Origin: Nostoc linckia FACHB-104
Lineage (GTDB): Bacteria; Cyanobacteriota; Cyanobacteriia; Cyanobacteriales; Nostocaceae
Direction: 5' to 3'
Assembly (NCBI RefSeq): GCF_014696615.1
Contig: NZ_JACJQJ010000003.1
Location: 1-64,000, forward strand
Length of the DNA: 64,000 nucleotides
Part shown: positions 40,991 through 50,727 of the stretch, piece by piece
Layout of the letters: every line of letters starts with the position of its first letter
How positions within the stretch are numbered: position 1 is the first letter of the stretch
Translations under genes and position numbers: made by a program
The notes under the pieces: generated by a model
Told to the model about the DNA's origin: nothing
Seen by the model: only the letters and a program-made list of their open reading frames with translations
Databases searched by the model: none

Positions 40991-42106
40991 GTGGTAGCCA
41001 CGCCGGAAAAAGTACAACATACCCACGAGCAATCATCACGTCAAGACAGAGTAGCCGTATTGCTCATGGGCTACGGCGAAGTCGAAAGCTACGAAGATTT
41101 CGCTAACTATAACGAACAGGCTTTAAATCTACTGACAGCAAAATTTGCACCAGTCCCTACTTGGATTTACCCACCCCTAGCAAAGCTTTTGGCGTTATTT
41201 GACCGTCACGAATGGGGACACACCCATCACGATTTTATTTCTCCACATAACGCGATTTTTGAACAGCAACGCGCTGGAATTGAAAAGCGGTTACAAGAAA
41301 AGTGGGGTGAAGGGGTTCAAGTTTTTAAGGCTTTTAACTTCTGCGCGCCTTTTTTGCCGAAACAAGTTTTAGCAGAAATTAAAAATCAAGGCTTCGACAA
41401 AATCCTGATTTATCCCCTACTAGTGGTTGATTCTATCTTTACTAGTGGGATTGCGATCGAGCAAGTGAATAACGCCTTAGCTGAGATGGCTGAGGGTGAA
41501 GAACATTGGGTAAAAGGACTACGTTACATTCCTTCTTTCTACAACGAGCCAGCTTATATTGATTTGATGGCGCATTTGGTAGAAGAAAAAATTAATGCTG
41601 ACTTAGCAGCAACCTACCTCCCTTCTCAAATTGGGATTGTGCTGATGAATCACGGCTGTCCCCACAAAGCGAAAGGCTTTACCTCTGGGATTGTCGAAAG
41701 TCAAGCACTGTATGACTTAGTAAGGGACAAGCTAATTAACCGCTATCCTTTAATTTCTGTGGGTTGGCTAAACCATGACACACCGCTAATTGAATGGACG
41801 CTACCCAATGCAGAGCAAGCAGCTAGTAACTTGATTCAATTGGGTGCCAAAGTTGTAATATTTATGCCAATTGGTTTTGCAACAGAAAACCATGAAACTT
41901 TATTGGATGTCCATCACATTATCCATGCTTTAGAGAAAAAGCATCACGGTGTGGATTATGTGCAAATGGCTTGTGTGAATGACCATCCAGAGTTTTTGGC
42001 AATGGCTGCACAATGGGCTGACGATCATATTAGTGAGTTGAAGAATGGGGAAGCAATTACAGTGAATCCTCACCTAGATGGACATCATCACCATCATCAT
42101 CATTAG
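40991..42106 (+). CDS. Ferrochelatase-family (HemH-like) chelatase with seven-histidine tail
   Basis: A 371-residue class II chelatase-like protein. VAVLLMGYGEVESYEDF matches the HemH opening, LMNHGCPHKAKG (His221) matches the SAHGxP active-site loop, and FATENHETLLDVHH (Glu302) matches the xSEHxETLxE loop. It is divergent from the main cyanobacterial HemH, which also carries a chlorophyll-binding tail; this one instead ends in DG followed by seven consecutive histidines (365-371). A poly-His tail suggests metal storage or delivery, so a nickel, cobalt or iron chelatase acting on a tetrapyrrole is plausible; heme synthesis is not proven. Start is GTG with GAGGA seven bases upstream. No other tetrapyrrole gene is adjacent. 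Confidence 0.8.
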   Translation: MVATPEKVQHTHEQSSRQDRVAVLLMGYGEVESYEDFANYNEQALNLLTAKFAPVPTWIYPPLAKLLALFDRHEWGHTHHDFISPHNAIFEQQRAGIEKRLQEKWGEGVQVFKAFNFCAPFLPKQVLAEIKNQGFDKILIYPLLVVDSIFTSGIAIEQVNNALAEMAEGEEHWVKGLRYIPSFYNEPAYIDLMAHLVEEKINADLAATYLPSQIGIVLMNHGCPHKAKGFTSGIVESQALYDLVRDKLINRYPLISVGWLNHDTPLIEWTLPNAEQAASNLIQLGAKVVIFMPIGFATENHETLLDVHHIIHALEKKHHGVDYVQMACVNDHPEFLAMAAQWADDHISELKNGEAITVNPHLDGHHHHHHH

Positions 42107-42308
42107 ACTTTCTTGCAGAATTCGGGAAAAGGAGAATGGGAAAGGGGAAAAGGTTTGGTATTTTCCCTTTTACCTTTGCCCACCTATTGCAAAAAGCACT
42201 TTTGCAATAGGTCTATTAATTAAGAGAGAAAGTTTTTAAAGGCAAAAGAACGCAGAGTAGTTTACTTGCGTTCTTCTTTTTTAAGTCTAGAAGCTTCTCA
42301 GCAATAAT

Positions 42309-43019
42309 TTAGGGTAAATCGCCAAACTGTTCTTTATAACGAGAAAGTAGCGATTCAAGTTCGGCGGCGCGTTGGCGTTCTTGTTCTGCACGTTGGCGTT
42401 CTTGTTCGGCTTGTGTTTCTGCTTCTATGCGTTTATTAGTTTCTTGTTTGAGTGCTGCAATCAATTCATCATTTACCAACAATTTTTCACCATTATCTAG
42501 GCGATAAAAGCCAATCAATTTTCCTTCTACAGCTAGACGTAGTTGTAATGCTTGACTGCAACTATCGGTAATTGGCTCATAAATATCTCCTCTTAAGCGA
42601 TACCCTTGCAACTTTTGTGTAATCCATTCGCCTTTGGGATCAAATAACCAATATTCTTCTACTTCTAAGCCTTCATAAAGATTTTTCTTAGTAGTTTTGT
42701 CTTCTTCTTGAGTTCCTTTAGAGGTAAATTCAAAAATTACCTTTGGTACCTGTTTTTCTTCCCAAATTTTGTAGTTATCTCTTCCTCCTGGTTCAACGTC
42801 ATAAATAACCATGACATCAGGTGCAACTCTTAATTTGGGGAAACCTGGTACATAATACAAGAATTGATTGGCTAAAACTGTGGCGCGACGACCTTGAAGA
42901 TATTGTCTGATAACTTCTAGCGTAGTTAAAATTGCATATAAATGGTCATAAGTTTCTGCTATGGGTTCTCCATCGCTGCTGGGATAAATAATTTCTGATG
43001 TAGAGATAGCGGTGGTCAT
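42309..43019 (-). CDS. Uma2-family (DUF820) putative endonuclease with coiled-coil tail
   Basis: A 236-residue Uma2/DUF820 protein of the PD-(D/E)XK restriction-endonuclease-like fold. The core has LRVAPDVMVIYDVEPG, the motif KVIFEFTSKGTQEEDKTTKKNLYEGLEVEEYWLFDPKGEW, and a C-terminal Gln/Arg/Glu coiled coil (QAEQERQRAEQERQRAAELESLL). These genes are abundant in cyanobacteria and may derive from mobile elements; their biological role is not known. In most Uma2 proteins the central Glu and Lys are E-x-x-S; here EFTSKGT keeps them. A repeat with GTAGGTTGGGTT ends lies just upstream. Confidence 0.85.
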   Translation of the reverse strand: MTTAISTSEIIYPSSDGEPIAETYDHLYAILTTLEVIRQYLQGRRATVLANQFLYYVPGFPKLRVAPDVMVIYDVEPGGRDNYKIWEEKQVPKVIFEFTSKGTQEEDKTTKKNLYEGLEVEEYWLFDPKGEWITQKLQGYRLRGDIYEPITDSCSQALQLRLAVEGKLIGFYRLDNGEKLLVNDELIAALKQETNKRIEAETQAEQERQRAEQERQRAAELESLLSRYKEQFGDLP

Positions 43020-43321
43020 ATAGCCACGTTGAAGATTTTATTTATCTATAGGATTCCTAATTGATTTTTGAACAAATACGTAGTGGCGTGGCAAGGCTAA
43101 AATAGTGCGTTAGATGTAGGTTGGGTTAAGCGCAGCGCAACCCAACATGAATTTCACCAACTCAACATAGATGCTGGTGTTGGGTTTCCTTACGTCAACC
43201 CAACCTACATTTTTTTGCAACATTTTAGTCGTGTCAGTCCACTACACATACTTAGATTTTTTCAACAATCACATCGGATTTCTATATTTTAGTTAAAATT
43301 GTATCTTTCTGTCTGTGTGAC
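43020..43321. other. Intergenic region with family D repeat
   Basis: About 300 bases between the Uma2 gene promoter side and the TamB 3' end. A 97-bp element with inverted ends (43114-43210) fills a third of it. Confidence 0.5.
43114..43210. mobile_element. 97-bp inverted-end repeat, family D copy 1
   Basis: Ends ATGTAGGTTGGGTT (43114-43127) and AACCCAACCTACAT (43197-43210). The interior holds GCGCAACCCAACATG and TGTTGGGTTTC. A related copy lies at 58011-58102. Both copies lie next to Uma2 genes. Confidence 0.6.
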
Positions 43322-46300
43322 TTAAAATCTGGTTTCATACTCAACTACAGCACGACCTTCATCACCTAAATTAGTAGAAGCGCGCACGCGAAGTTCATCA
43401 TTGAGGCGATAAATTACGTTGTAACGTAAGGGTTCATTGCTAGCAAAAACTCGCGATAACGATACAGAAAAATCATTCGTTACATCAAATACACCTTCAG
43501 CAGCTAAACCCAATACAGAAACATTGGTATTAGTATTAGTTACCAAGCTAGGAAATAGCCGTAATTCACTCAAGCCAATAGTTTGACCAATTTGACTGAG
43601 AGTTCCTTGCAAATTAGAGAAAACTGCTGAACCAGCTATATTAATTAGTCCCAAGGTTGCGTCGCCTTGCTGTAAATTGTTGAGAATTGAACCTCCCAGT
43701 AAAGCGACGATTTCAGATCGACTACGGCGAGGTTCGCTAGTTAGTACCAAATTATCGGATAATTCGCTGGCTGGGCCTTTGGCGATCGCACGAATGCGAA
43801 CTGTGTTTAATGTACCAAAGTTGATGGCAGAAATATCTTGAATTTCGCTAGATATGGGTGAGGTTCGCCCTAAACTGCGAGTTGCTTCTGGGACAAAGGC
43901 GACTAAGCGCACATCTAATGTGGGATCGAAACCACGACCGGGGGTAAATAGTGCGGTTTGTTCGTAACCACGCTCTAAGGTAAATTGGGAGGTAAATAAA
44001 TTTATCTGTCCTCCCCGCAAGCGAACTTCTCCTTGGGGACGAGGTTTAGCCAGGGTTCCGTTGAGAGTAATATCACCCTCCGCGACAAAGCTAAATAGCG
44101 GTTGACGGGTAACGCGCACATCGTCGGCTAAAACTAGCTGTAAGTTGGCAAATTCTATCGGTATTTTGCTTGTATTTGTGGTTGTGGGTGTTGTGGGGGT
44201 ACTATTCGCTGTTGTTTCTGGTGTTGTGACTGTAAATTCTTGGGAATTTGCTGGCTGGGAAGTTGTATTGCTGACAGATGCGGCGTTTCCTAACAATACT
44301 TCACCATCATTGAGTTGAATTCTCCCGCCGAGTTGGGGTGCAAATGCTGTTCCGGTAATTACAGCATTACCGTTGACTGCGCCTTGATATAAGTCTTGAA
44401 AATTCAACTGCAAGTTTTGCAATGAAACAGTGAGGGGATTGCTAGCGGCTTGCTGTTGGGCGTTTTGACTAGCGAAAATAGGGAGAATACCTGCGGCTGT
44501 TAATTGTCCGCGACTGAATTCTGCTTGTAGATTATCGACAATTAAGCGATCGCCTGCAAACTGTGCTGTACCCGTAACATTGGTTAATGGTTCTGTCAGG
44601 CTTTGCACATTAATCGTGGCATTATTAATTGTGGCTATGCCGGTGGTTTCTGGTCTATCTAATGTTCCTTGAACTTGGACGTTGACTTGTCCTTGACCAT
44701 CTACCCATTTGACTTGATTATTCAACAGATTTAATAACGCCAAGCCTTCATTTTGCACGTTAGCTTGAATGCTAATACTGGGATCTGGCTCGACGGATGT
44801 AAAAGGTAATTTGGCAGGAATACTACCATTAATTTGAATTGGTTGTGTAGCAGTAACTAAAATATTGCTGCCAAAATTTAATCTAGCATCGTTATAGTTA
44901 AAGCTAACTTGGGCAGACTGTACAGATTGATTATTTAAGCTGCCATTTACTAAAGCTAATTCCCCTACAGCTTGGGGATTATTTAAATCTCCTGATAATG
45001 TCGCATTGGCATTGATATTCCCTTCCACATCTACAGGTAATTGCGGGAAGAAAGGTTTAATATCTGCTATTGCTAAATTTTGAACTTGTGCTTGTCCAGA
45101 TAATGCTTGCTGGCTTAATTTTCCGGTAAAAGCGAGGATGGAATTATTGAAATTAACTTGCAGAGGTTGTAGGGTTAAATTGCCATTTTCAAAATTGCCG
45201 CTAGCAACAACTTGATTAATATTATATTTGCCCCATACCCAATTATTACCAGTAAAATTAAAGCCGATATTTAAGCCGGAGCGTAAAGAACCTGTTACGC
45301 CAATATTACCGCTAATTAAACCTTGTAATTCTTCCAAACTGGGAACGCGTTCAGTTCGTTGTTCCTGGGTTATTGCTTGAGTGACTTGGCTTTGAATTTT
45401 GGAGAGATAATCTATTTGCGCTAATAAATTGGTATTGGGTAAACTTACAGGCTGAGTTTGTAAGGCTTCCGCACCAGCTAGTTTCGGAGGCTGCAAACCA
45501 GTGCGTAAATCTTGATAATTGTATATATTCAGTGTGGAGAGTAAATTTTCAATTCTGGTTTGGTCAAAGCTAACTGTAAATTGTAAGGGGTTATTGAGTG
45601 AAGTTGGTAAAATCCCACTGAGTAAATAGCGATTTTGACCTTGAATCAGTTCCCCATTAGTTAAATTAAAATTGCCATTTCCATAACTGATATTGCCGCG
45701 AAATTCATCGGCTTGGATTCTGCCAATTCTCGGTTGAGCTACGGCGACATTACCGACTAAGCTATAATCTGTTAAATTAACTGTTAAATTCCCTGATAAT
45801 TGCCCGTTGATACTACCTAAATTGGCATTAGCAGGCAGGAAGCCTTTCGCTAAAGATATAGGGAAATCTTGGACATTAACTGCTAAATTATCTCCCACAG
45901 TGTTGCCAGTAGCAACCGTACCATCTCGCCTAATATTAAATGCAGTGGGGCGATTATTTGCACCTAAATAAAAGGCAATTTGGTCTTGTCTACCAGTAAC
46001 TTGAAATTGGGTTCCCTGTCCGCCTTGATAACTGACATTTCCAGTTAAGACAGGGTCAAATGCTAAACCATTAATGGCGAAATTTTCTAAGCGAATATTG
46101 CCGTTAGCAATTGGGGTAGTGGGTGTACCAGCAACCTGTCCGTTAAAATCTACCCTCCCCGCCAAAGCAATGTTACCCGGAAGCTGAATTGGCAGACTTT
46201 GCAGATTGTAATTATCTGCCTGGACATTAAGATTTAACCCAGTAATTTGGGGAGTGGGTTGCAATGCCACAGCAATATCACCAGATGCCCGCAAACCGGG

Positions 46301-48562
46301 TGCAGTGGCTTGGGCAATTTGTAAACGTTGCCCATTCCATTGAAATTGAGCAGTGAGTGGTTGTGTGAGTGCCGCTAAACCTTGGGAAAACCTGACATTA
46401 CCTGCGGCTACAATGTTTTGCGGTTGGAAGGAAGCCGTGGTTCCCGCTACTTGCACATCACCATTTAACCGCCCGCGCAAATTTTGTGATAAATTATTTA
46501 ATTGAATTTGGGAAATAGTGGCTATAGCTTGCCAGTTGCCATTACTCAAATTGATATTTCTGACATTAACACTTCCCCTAGCTAAATTCAACCGCGCCTG
46601 TCCCGCAGCTTGAATGTTAGCTAAAGCAAAAGAATTTGTATTACCAGAAACCTGTATATTACTATTAGCAATTTGTCCTTGAACATTGGGGGCAAATTGA
46701 TTGATTTGAATCCCCGAAGCATTGGCTACAGCTTGCCACAGACCATTATTCAGACGAATATTATTGAGATTAACTCTCCCGCCAGCCACATTTAAATTTG
46801 CTTGTCCAGAAGCTTGAATGTTCGCTAATTGGAAAGATTTTGTAGTTCCAGATAAATTAAATTCCCCGTTTAAATTACCTTGAAATTGCTTTGGTAAAGC
46901 CGCATTGGCATTATTTGGATTGCTAGTAGCTTGAGCCAAACTTTGCAAAGGAACTTGATTGGCATCCACAAAAGCTTGCCAGCGATCGCCTACCAGTTGT
47001 CCTCGCGCTGCAACTGTCCCCCCCGCTACCTGAAAAACTGTATTCTGGAACTGAATCAGTCCCTTATTGATTGCTAATTCAACTTTCCCCGGATAAGTCG
47101 CAATTGGTGCTTGGACTTGTACCAGAGTTCGCAAATTCGCGAGATTTCCAGAGACTTGGGTATTTGCGGAGATTGTACCAATGCGAATATTGGGAGTACT
47201 AACATTGTAAGTTTGGGCTAATGCATCTCCAGGTAACCTTTGTGCCTGTAAATTGATCGCCACTTCACCCTGCTTACCTAACCCAACTCGACCGCTACCT
47301 GTAATTTCTCCCCCTACCGTTGGGGTAGCTTGAATCTGAGAAATCACAATTTCCTGCGGTGTTCCGCGAAATTGGGTGCTAATTTTCTCAAAATTCACAC
47401 GGTCAATCACCGCAGGTTTAATTGTACTAACCGCACCTGTAACTACAGGCTTGGGAATTGCACCTTGTAACTTAAAATTTGCGGTAAAATCTCCAGCCGT
47501 AGTGACGGGGAGTTTAATGTTAAAGGTTTGTAAGAGATTTTGCGCGCTAACAGCTTGAATATTCGCGGTGACATTATAACCAGTTTGCGTATTGACTGAA
47601 CCATTAATTTGCGCCGGGATATTACCCAAACTGGTAGATATATTTTCCAGCGCCACCTGCGTACCCTGGAATTGTAATTTCCCGTTGATGTTAGTTAATT
47701 TATTAGGAAAATTATTAACTTGCGCTGTAACTTGATTAACGTTAATTAAGCCAAAAACCGTTGTTTTTGGTTGCTTCGGTTGAAATTTAACTGTTAAATT
47801 ACCATCCACAGTCCCCGATGGTAAAGTCACAGGTGACTGTACTAATTGCGTCAGCGTCGCTGCTGCCAAATTGCTAGTATTGATTTGCAGCGTCGTTTCG
47901 GTAGTTTTGGTCAGACTTTCGCCCGAAATTTCCAAACTACCACCGTTCACAGGTTGAATAGTAGCATCAAAATTAATCCGTTGATTTTGCTCTAATAACC
48001 GCGCTACACCATTCAGTTGATTAAAGCCAACGTTCACCCTCGGTTTATTCGCTGGGGTATAGGGAGACAATACCAAACCGCCATTTTGCAAGCGAAGTGT
48101 CTCTAATTCAGTCGTAATAAAACCCTTCTTTTCTTGAGTAGCGGTATTAATTTTCGTCGAAACCCAACGCCCTTGCTGATCCTGTTCAATATAAACAGTA
48201 GGCTGAATTAAAGTCACATTTAGCTTTAAAGTCCGGTTAAAAACTAATAGCCAAGGGTCAAATCCCACATCTACCGCCTGTGCTACCAGTCTATCTGGGT
48301 CTGTCGTAGTTACAGGAATTGATGTGTTACCAAAACGCAGGCTATTCGGTGAAAAACTTTGAACCGCACCTAAATTTACAGGTCTTCCTAGCAATTCTAA
48401 AAGATTGCTTTCAATTAATGGTACTAATTTTTGATGAATAAAGTTATTAGCCCACCAAACACCCCCAATAATCCCTGCGAGTAAAACTACTCCCAAAGCT
48501 ATGCCGCCACGACCTAGTAACAGCAACCACAAACGCCGATTAGAATTAGGAGAGCGTGTCAT
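43322..48562 (-). CDS. tamB: TamB-like outer-membrane assembly / lipid-transport protein (DUF490)
   Basis: A 1746-residue envelope protein. An N-terminal transmembrane anchor (LLGRGGIALGVVLLAGIIGGVWWANNF, about 13-38) is followed by FIHQKLVPLIESNLLELLGRPVNLG, an AsmA-like opening. Then come over 1,200 residues of repetitive beta-rich strands (repeated NxNGxWQAxAxxSxIQxN and GxANLxxGxVNxxNI units). The C-terminal TamB/DUF490 domain of about 350 residues (EVRLRGGQINLFTSQFTLERGYEQ, FDPTLDVRLVAF) ends in an aromatic residue. TamB bridges inner and outer membrane and is thought to carry phospholipid or assist barrel assembly. The five internal repeats near residues 555-745 look recently duplicated. 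It is a single gene. Confidence 0.9.
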   Translation of the reverse strand: MTRSPNSNRRLWLLLLGRGGIALGVVLLAGIIGGVWWANNFIHQKLVPLIESNLLELLGRPVNLGAVQSFSPNSLRFGNTSIPVTTTDPDRLVAQAVDVGFDPWLLVFNRTLKLNVTLIQPTVYIEQDQQGRWVSTKINTATQEKKGFITTELETLRLQNGGLVLSPYTPANKPRVNVGFNQLNGVARLLEQNQRINFDATIQPVNGGSLEISGESLTKTTETTLQINTSNLAAATLTQLVQSPVTLPSGTVDGNLTVKFQPKQPKTTVFGLINVNQVTAQVNNFPNKLTNINGKLQFQGTQVALENISTSLGNIPAQINGSVNTQTGYNVTANIQAVSAQNLLQTFNIKLPVTTAGDFTANFKLQGAIPKPVVTGAVSTIKPAVIDRVNFEKISTQFRGTPQEIVISQIQATPTVGGEITGSGRVGLGKQGEVAINLQAQRLPGDALAQTYNVSTPNIRIGTISANTQVSGNLANLRTLVQVQAPIATYPGKVELAINKGLIQFQNTVFQVAGGTVAARGQLVGDRWQAFVDANQVPLQSLAQATSNPNNANAALPKQFQGNLNGEFNLSGTTKSFQLANIQASGQANLNVAGGRVNLNNIRLNNGLWQAVANASGIQINQFAPNVQGQIANSNIQVSGNTNSFALANIQAAGQARLNLARGSVNVRNINLSNGNWQAIATISQIQLNNLSQNLRGRLNGDVQVAGTTASFQPQNIVAAGNVRFSQGLAALTQPLTAQFQWNGQRLQIAQATAPGLRASGDIAVALQPTPQITGLNLNVQADNYNLQSLPIQLPGNIALAGRVDFNGQVAGTPTTPIANGNIRLENFAINGLAFDPVLTGNVSYQGGQGTQFQVTGRQDQIAFYLGANNRPTAFNIRRDGTVATGNTVGDNLAVNVQDFPISLAKGFLPANANLGSINGQLSGNLTVNLTDYSLVGNVAVAQPRIGRIQADEFRGNISYGNGNFNLTNGELIQGQNRYLLSGILPTSLNNPLQFTVSFDQTRIENLLSTLNIYNYQDLRTGLQPPKLAGAEALQTQPVSLPNTNLLAQIDYLSKIQSQVTQAITQEQRTERVPSLEELQGLISGNIGVTGSLRSGLNIGFNFTGNNWVWGKYNINQVVASGNFENGNLTLQPLQVNFNNSILAFTGKLSQQALSGQAQVQNLAIADIKPFFPQLPVDVEGNINANATLSGDLNNPQAVGELALVNGSLNNQSVQSAQVSFNYNDARLNFGSNILVTATQPIQINGSIPAKLPFTSVEPDPSISIQANVQNEGLALLNLLNNQVKWVDGQGQVNVQVQGTLDRPETTGIATINNATINVQSLTEPLTNVTGTAQFAGDRLIVDNLQAEFSRGQLTAAGILPIFASQNAQQQAASNPLTVSLQNLQLNFQDLYQGAVNGNAVITGTAFAPQLGGRIQLNDGEVLLGNAASVSNTTSQPANSQEFTVTTPETTANSTPTTPTTTNTSKIPIEFANLQLVLADDVRVTRQPLFSFVAEGDITLNGTLAKPRPQGEVRLRGGQINLFTSQFTLERGYEQTALFTPGRGFDPTLDVRLVAFVPEATRSLGRTSPISSEIQDISAINFGTLNTVRIRAIAKGPASELSDNLVLTSEPRRSRSEIVALLGGSILNNLQQGDATLGLINIAGSAVFSNLQGTLSQIGQTIGLSELRLFPSLVTNTNTNVSVLGLAAEGVFDVTNDFSVSLSRVFASNEPLRYNVIYRLNDELRVRASTNLGDEGRAVVEYETRF

Positions 48563-48802
48563 CTCTCATCCTCTGATCCTTTGTAGGCTTGGTAAATAAA
48601 TCAACCATCCTACGGTTTTTTCAGTATTAGCTACTTGGCATTGCTGAGTAAGCAGATGAATTTTATTCCCCGCCAAAGCGCAAATAATTTACCTTTGGCT
48701 TGAGTAAATCATCTCAATTCCTACTCAAATTTATAAATGCCGTTACTTTTAAGTATTTTCCCACGTCGTGAACACAGGTGATTGTCGAAACAAAATATAT
48801 TG

Positions 48803-48920
48803 CAATACTTGCTGGTTAAGGGTAAAAAGGGGAAGGGGGAAAGGGAAAGAAAAAACCTTTAACCCTTAACCTTTCCCCAAAGCCAATTTTGGGTTCAAAA
48901 CGCTTAACCGAGTAGTATTA
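48803..48920. mobile_element. MITE-like element, family A copy 1 (118 bp)
   Basis: Ends CAATACTTGCTGGTTAAG and TTAACCGAGTAGTATTA. Flanks AATATATTG (left) and CAGCATATTG (right) agree at 7 of 10 places, possibly a decayed target duplication. It is the most diverged of three copies. Confidence 0.6.
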
Positions 48921-49167
48921 CAGCATATTGTGCTTCTGAAGCTGTGTTGTACTTAGGTAAAAAGAGCTATAAATTACTGCTTTAATTAGACTGCCTTAAA
49001 ATTTGGATGCGAAAATCATCTCTGCGATAGATTGTAATGGTAGCAGAGGAGGGATTTTGCATTTTATCCTTAGCTGCTAGTTGTAATTAGCGATAATTTG
49101 AATTAGTATTTCCCCTTACTTATTTAGTGTGATTTATTACTAAATATTTACTACTTCTTTCAATACG

Positions 49168-49292
49168 AGACTTACGCAAAAATAACGTAACTCTGTCATT
49201 ACGAGCGATAGCAAAGTAATCTCCTCTGACGGTGGGATTGCTTCCCTACACTTCGTTTCGGTCGCAATGACATTATCGCCGTTGTGTAAGTC
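49168..49292. repeat. 125-bp inverted-end repeat (GACTTACGC)
   Basis: Ends GACTTACGC (49168-49176) and GTGTAAGTC (49284-49292). The interior has TGTCATTACGAGCGA and GCAATGACA inward repeats. It resembles a dispersed repeat of cyanobacterial genomes. Confidence 0.55.
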
Positions 49293-49309
49293 CTACAATA
49301 TACAAGAGT

Positions 49310-49435
49310 CAATACTTGTCGGTTAAGGGGAAAAGGGGAAGGGGAAAAGGGGCAAGAAAAAACCTTTAACCCTTACCCTTTCACCTTTTCCCCAAACTAA
49401 ATTCCGAGTTGAAAATCCTTAACCTAGCAGTATTG
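49310..49435. mobile_element. MITE-like element, family A copy 2 (126 bp)
   Basis: Ends CAATACTTGTCGGTTAAGG and CCTTAACCTAGCAGTATTG. It is nearly identical to the copy at 58735-58860 over its whole length, including GGGGAAAAGGGGCAAGAAA. No clear target duplication is visible here. Confidence 0.7.
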
Positions 49436-49617
49436 GCATCAGTCTACAATTAAATTGCATTTAGCATTCTCCTTTCCCCCTCATCCCTAGTCCCCAATCA
49501 CCAATCCCTTTCTCGATATTTCCGAGCTTCTTTGCCAATCAATCGACCATTTTTGCAATCATCGCGTCTCTTTGACGCTTCCTGCTAAAATATTTCACCG
49601 AGCCGGAAGGAAAGCAA

Positions 49618-50523
49618 ATGACAGAGGGAAAAATATTGTTGCAACCTGGCACTTTATGGGAAAGTGTCAGAGAACGCACTGAATCCGCTTTAAAATGTGG
49701 GGCGTTGCTATCGATACCAACAGAATTTGAATATGTTGAGCAGGATGGTGTACGTTTCTTGGTGAGGATTTTGGCAAATCTTGTGCGTAAGGATGCAGCC
49801 AAGAAAAAACAGGTTCAACAAACCGCCGCATCTGGTAAGGATTTTAATCCGTTTCTGCCATACGAAGAAGATTTATTTGTTGCAGATATTTCTGAGACTC
49901 ATGTTTGTCTCTTAAATAAATTCAACGTTGTTGACCATCACCTATTAATTATTACTCGCGCCTTTGAGGAACAAGAAAGCCTACTTACCTTAGAAGATTT
50001 TGCAGCGATGTGGGCTTGTTTAGCGGAATATGATGGTTTGGCATTTTACAACGGTGGTCAAGTTGCAGGGGCCAGTCAGCGACACAAGCATCTGCAAATA
50101 GTACCTTTACCCCTGACAACTTCAGGAGATGCAACACCTATTCAGCCATTGTTAGCAAAAGCAGAATTTCAGGATGCGATCGCAACTATACCTGATTTAC
50201 CTTTTAAACACGCTTTTGCAGCTTTAAATTCCCAGTGGGCAGAGTCGCCATTACAAGCCGCAAAAACTACAATGGAACTATATAATGCTTTACTCAATGC
50301 TGTAGGGATAACAGCGGTTCACGATAATAGACAATCTGGTGCGTATAACCTTTTAGCTACACGAGAATGGATGTTAATCGTACCGCGATCGCAAGAAGAA
50401 TACGAGTTAATTTCCGTTAACTCATTAGGATTTGCAGGTGCGCTATTAGTGCGAAATCAGCAACAAATGCAACTCCTCAAAGACCAAGGGCCAATGAATA
50501 TCCTTAAGAATGTGGGTTGGTAA
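49618..50523 (+). CDS. ATP adenylyltransferase-like / Ap4A phosphorylase family protein
   Basis: A 301-residue protein of the bacterial diadenosine-tetraphosphate phosphorylase group (DUF4922-type N-terminal part plus ATP_transf C-terminal part). The HIT-like active site is AGASQRHKHLQIVPLP (H-x-H-x-Q type). The N-domain has LLNKFNVVDHHLLIITRAFEEQ and the C-domain SGAYNLLATREWMLIVPRSQEE. These enzymes convert Ap4A and phosphate to ATP and ADP, or adenylylsulfate to ADP. The start has GGAAGG/GGAAAG upstream. A class V aminotransferase gene follows 200 bases later on the same strand. Confidence 0.88.
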   Translation: MTEGKILLQPGTLWESVRERTESALKCGALLSIPTEFEYVEQDGVRFLVRILANLVRKDAAKKKQVQQTAASGKDFNPFLPYEEDLFVADISETHVCLLNKFNVVDHHLLIITRAFEEQESLLTLEDFAAMWACLAEYDGLAFYNGGQVAGASQRHKHLQIVPLPLTTSGDATPIQPLLAKAEFQDAIATIPDLPFKHAFAALNSQWAESPLQAAKTTMELYNALLNAVGITAVHDNRQSGAYNLLATREWMLIVPRSQEEYELISVNSLGFAGALLVRNQQQMQLLKDQGPMNILKNVGW

Positions 50524-50727
50524 TTGGGCATGGGGCATTGGGCATTGGGTAATTTATTCTCCCCCTGCTCCCTGCTCCCTACCCCCCTGCCTCTTCATCC
50601 CCAATCCCCAACAAGTGCCGTCCCAAAATTTATGTGTTATCTTTTGCAGCATCACTAATACCGATGTTTCAAAGGCGCTTTAATTCATAACTCATAATTC
50701 ATAATTCATAATTTCAGGAGAATCATT

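Larger units (their letters stand above)
48563..49617. other. Repeat-rich intergenic region (no gene)
   Basis: About 1.05 kb with at least three separate repeats: family A MITE copies at 48803-48920 and 49310-49435, and a 125-bp inverted-end repeat at 49168-49292. The rest is AT-rich. The promoter of the adenylyltransferase-like gene should lie after 49440 and the tamB promoter before 48780. Confidence 0.6.
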
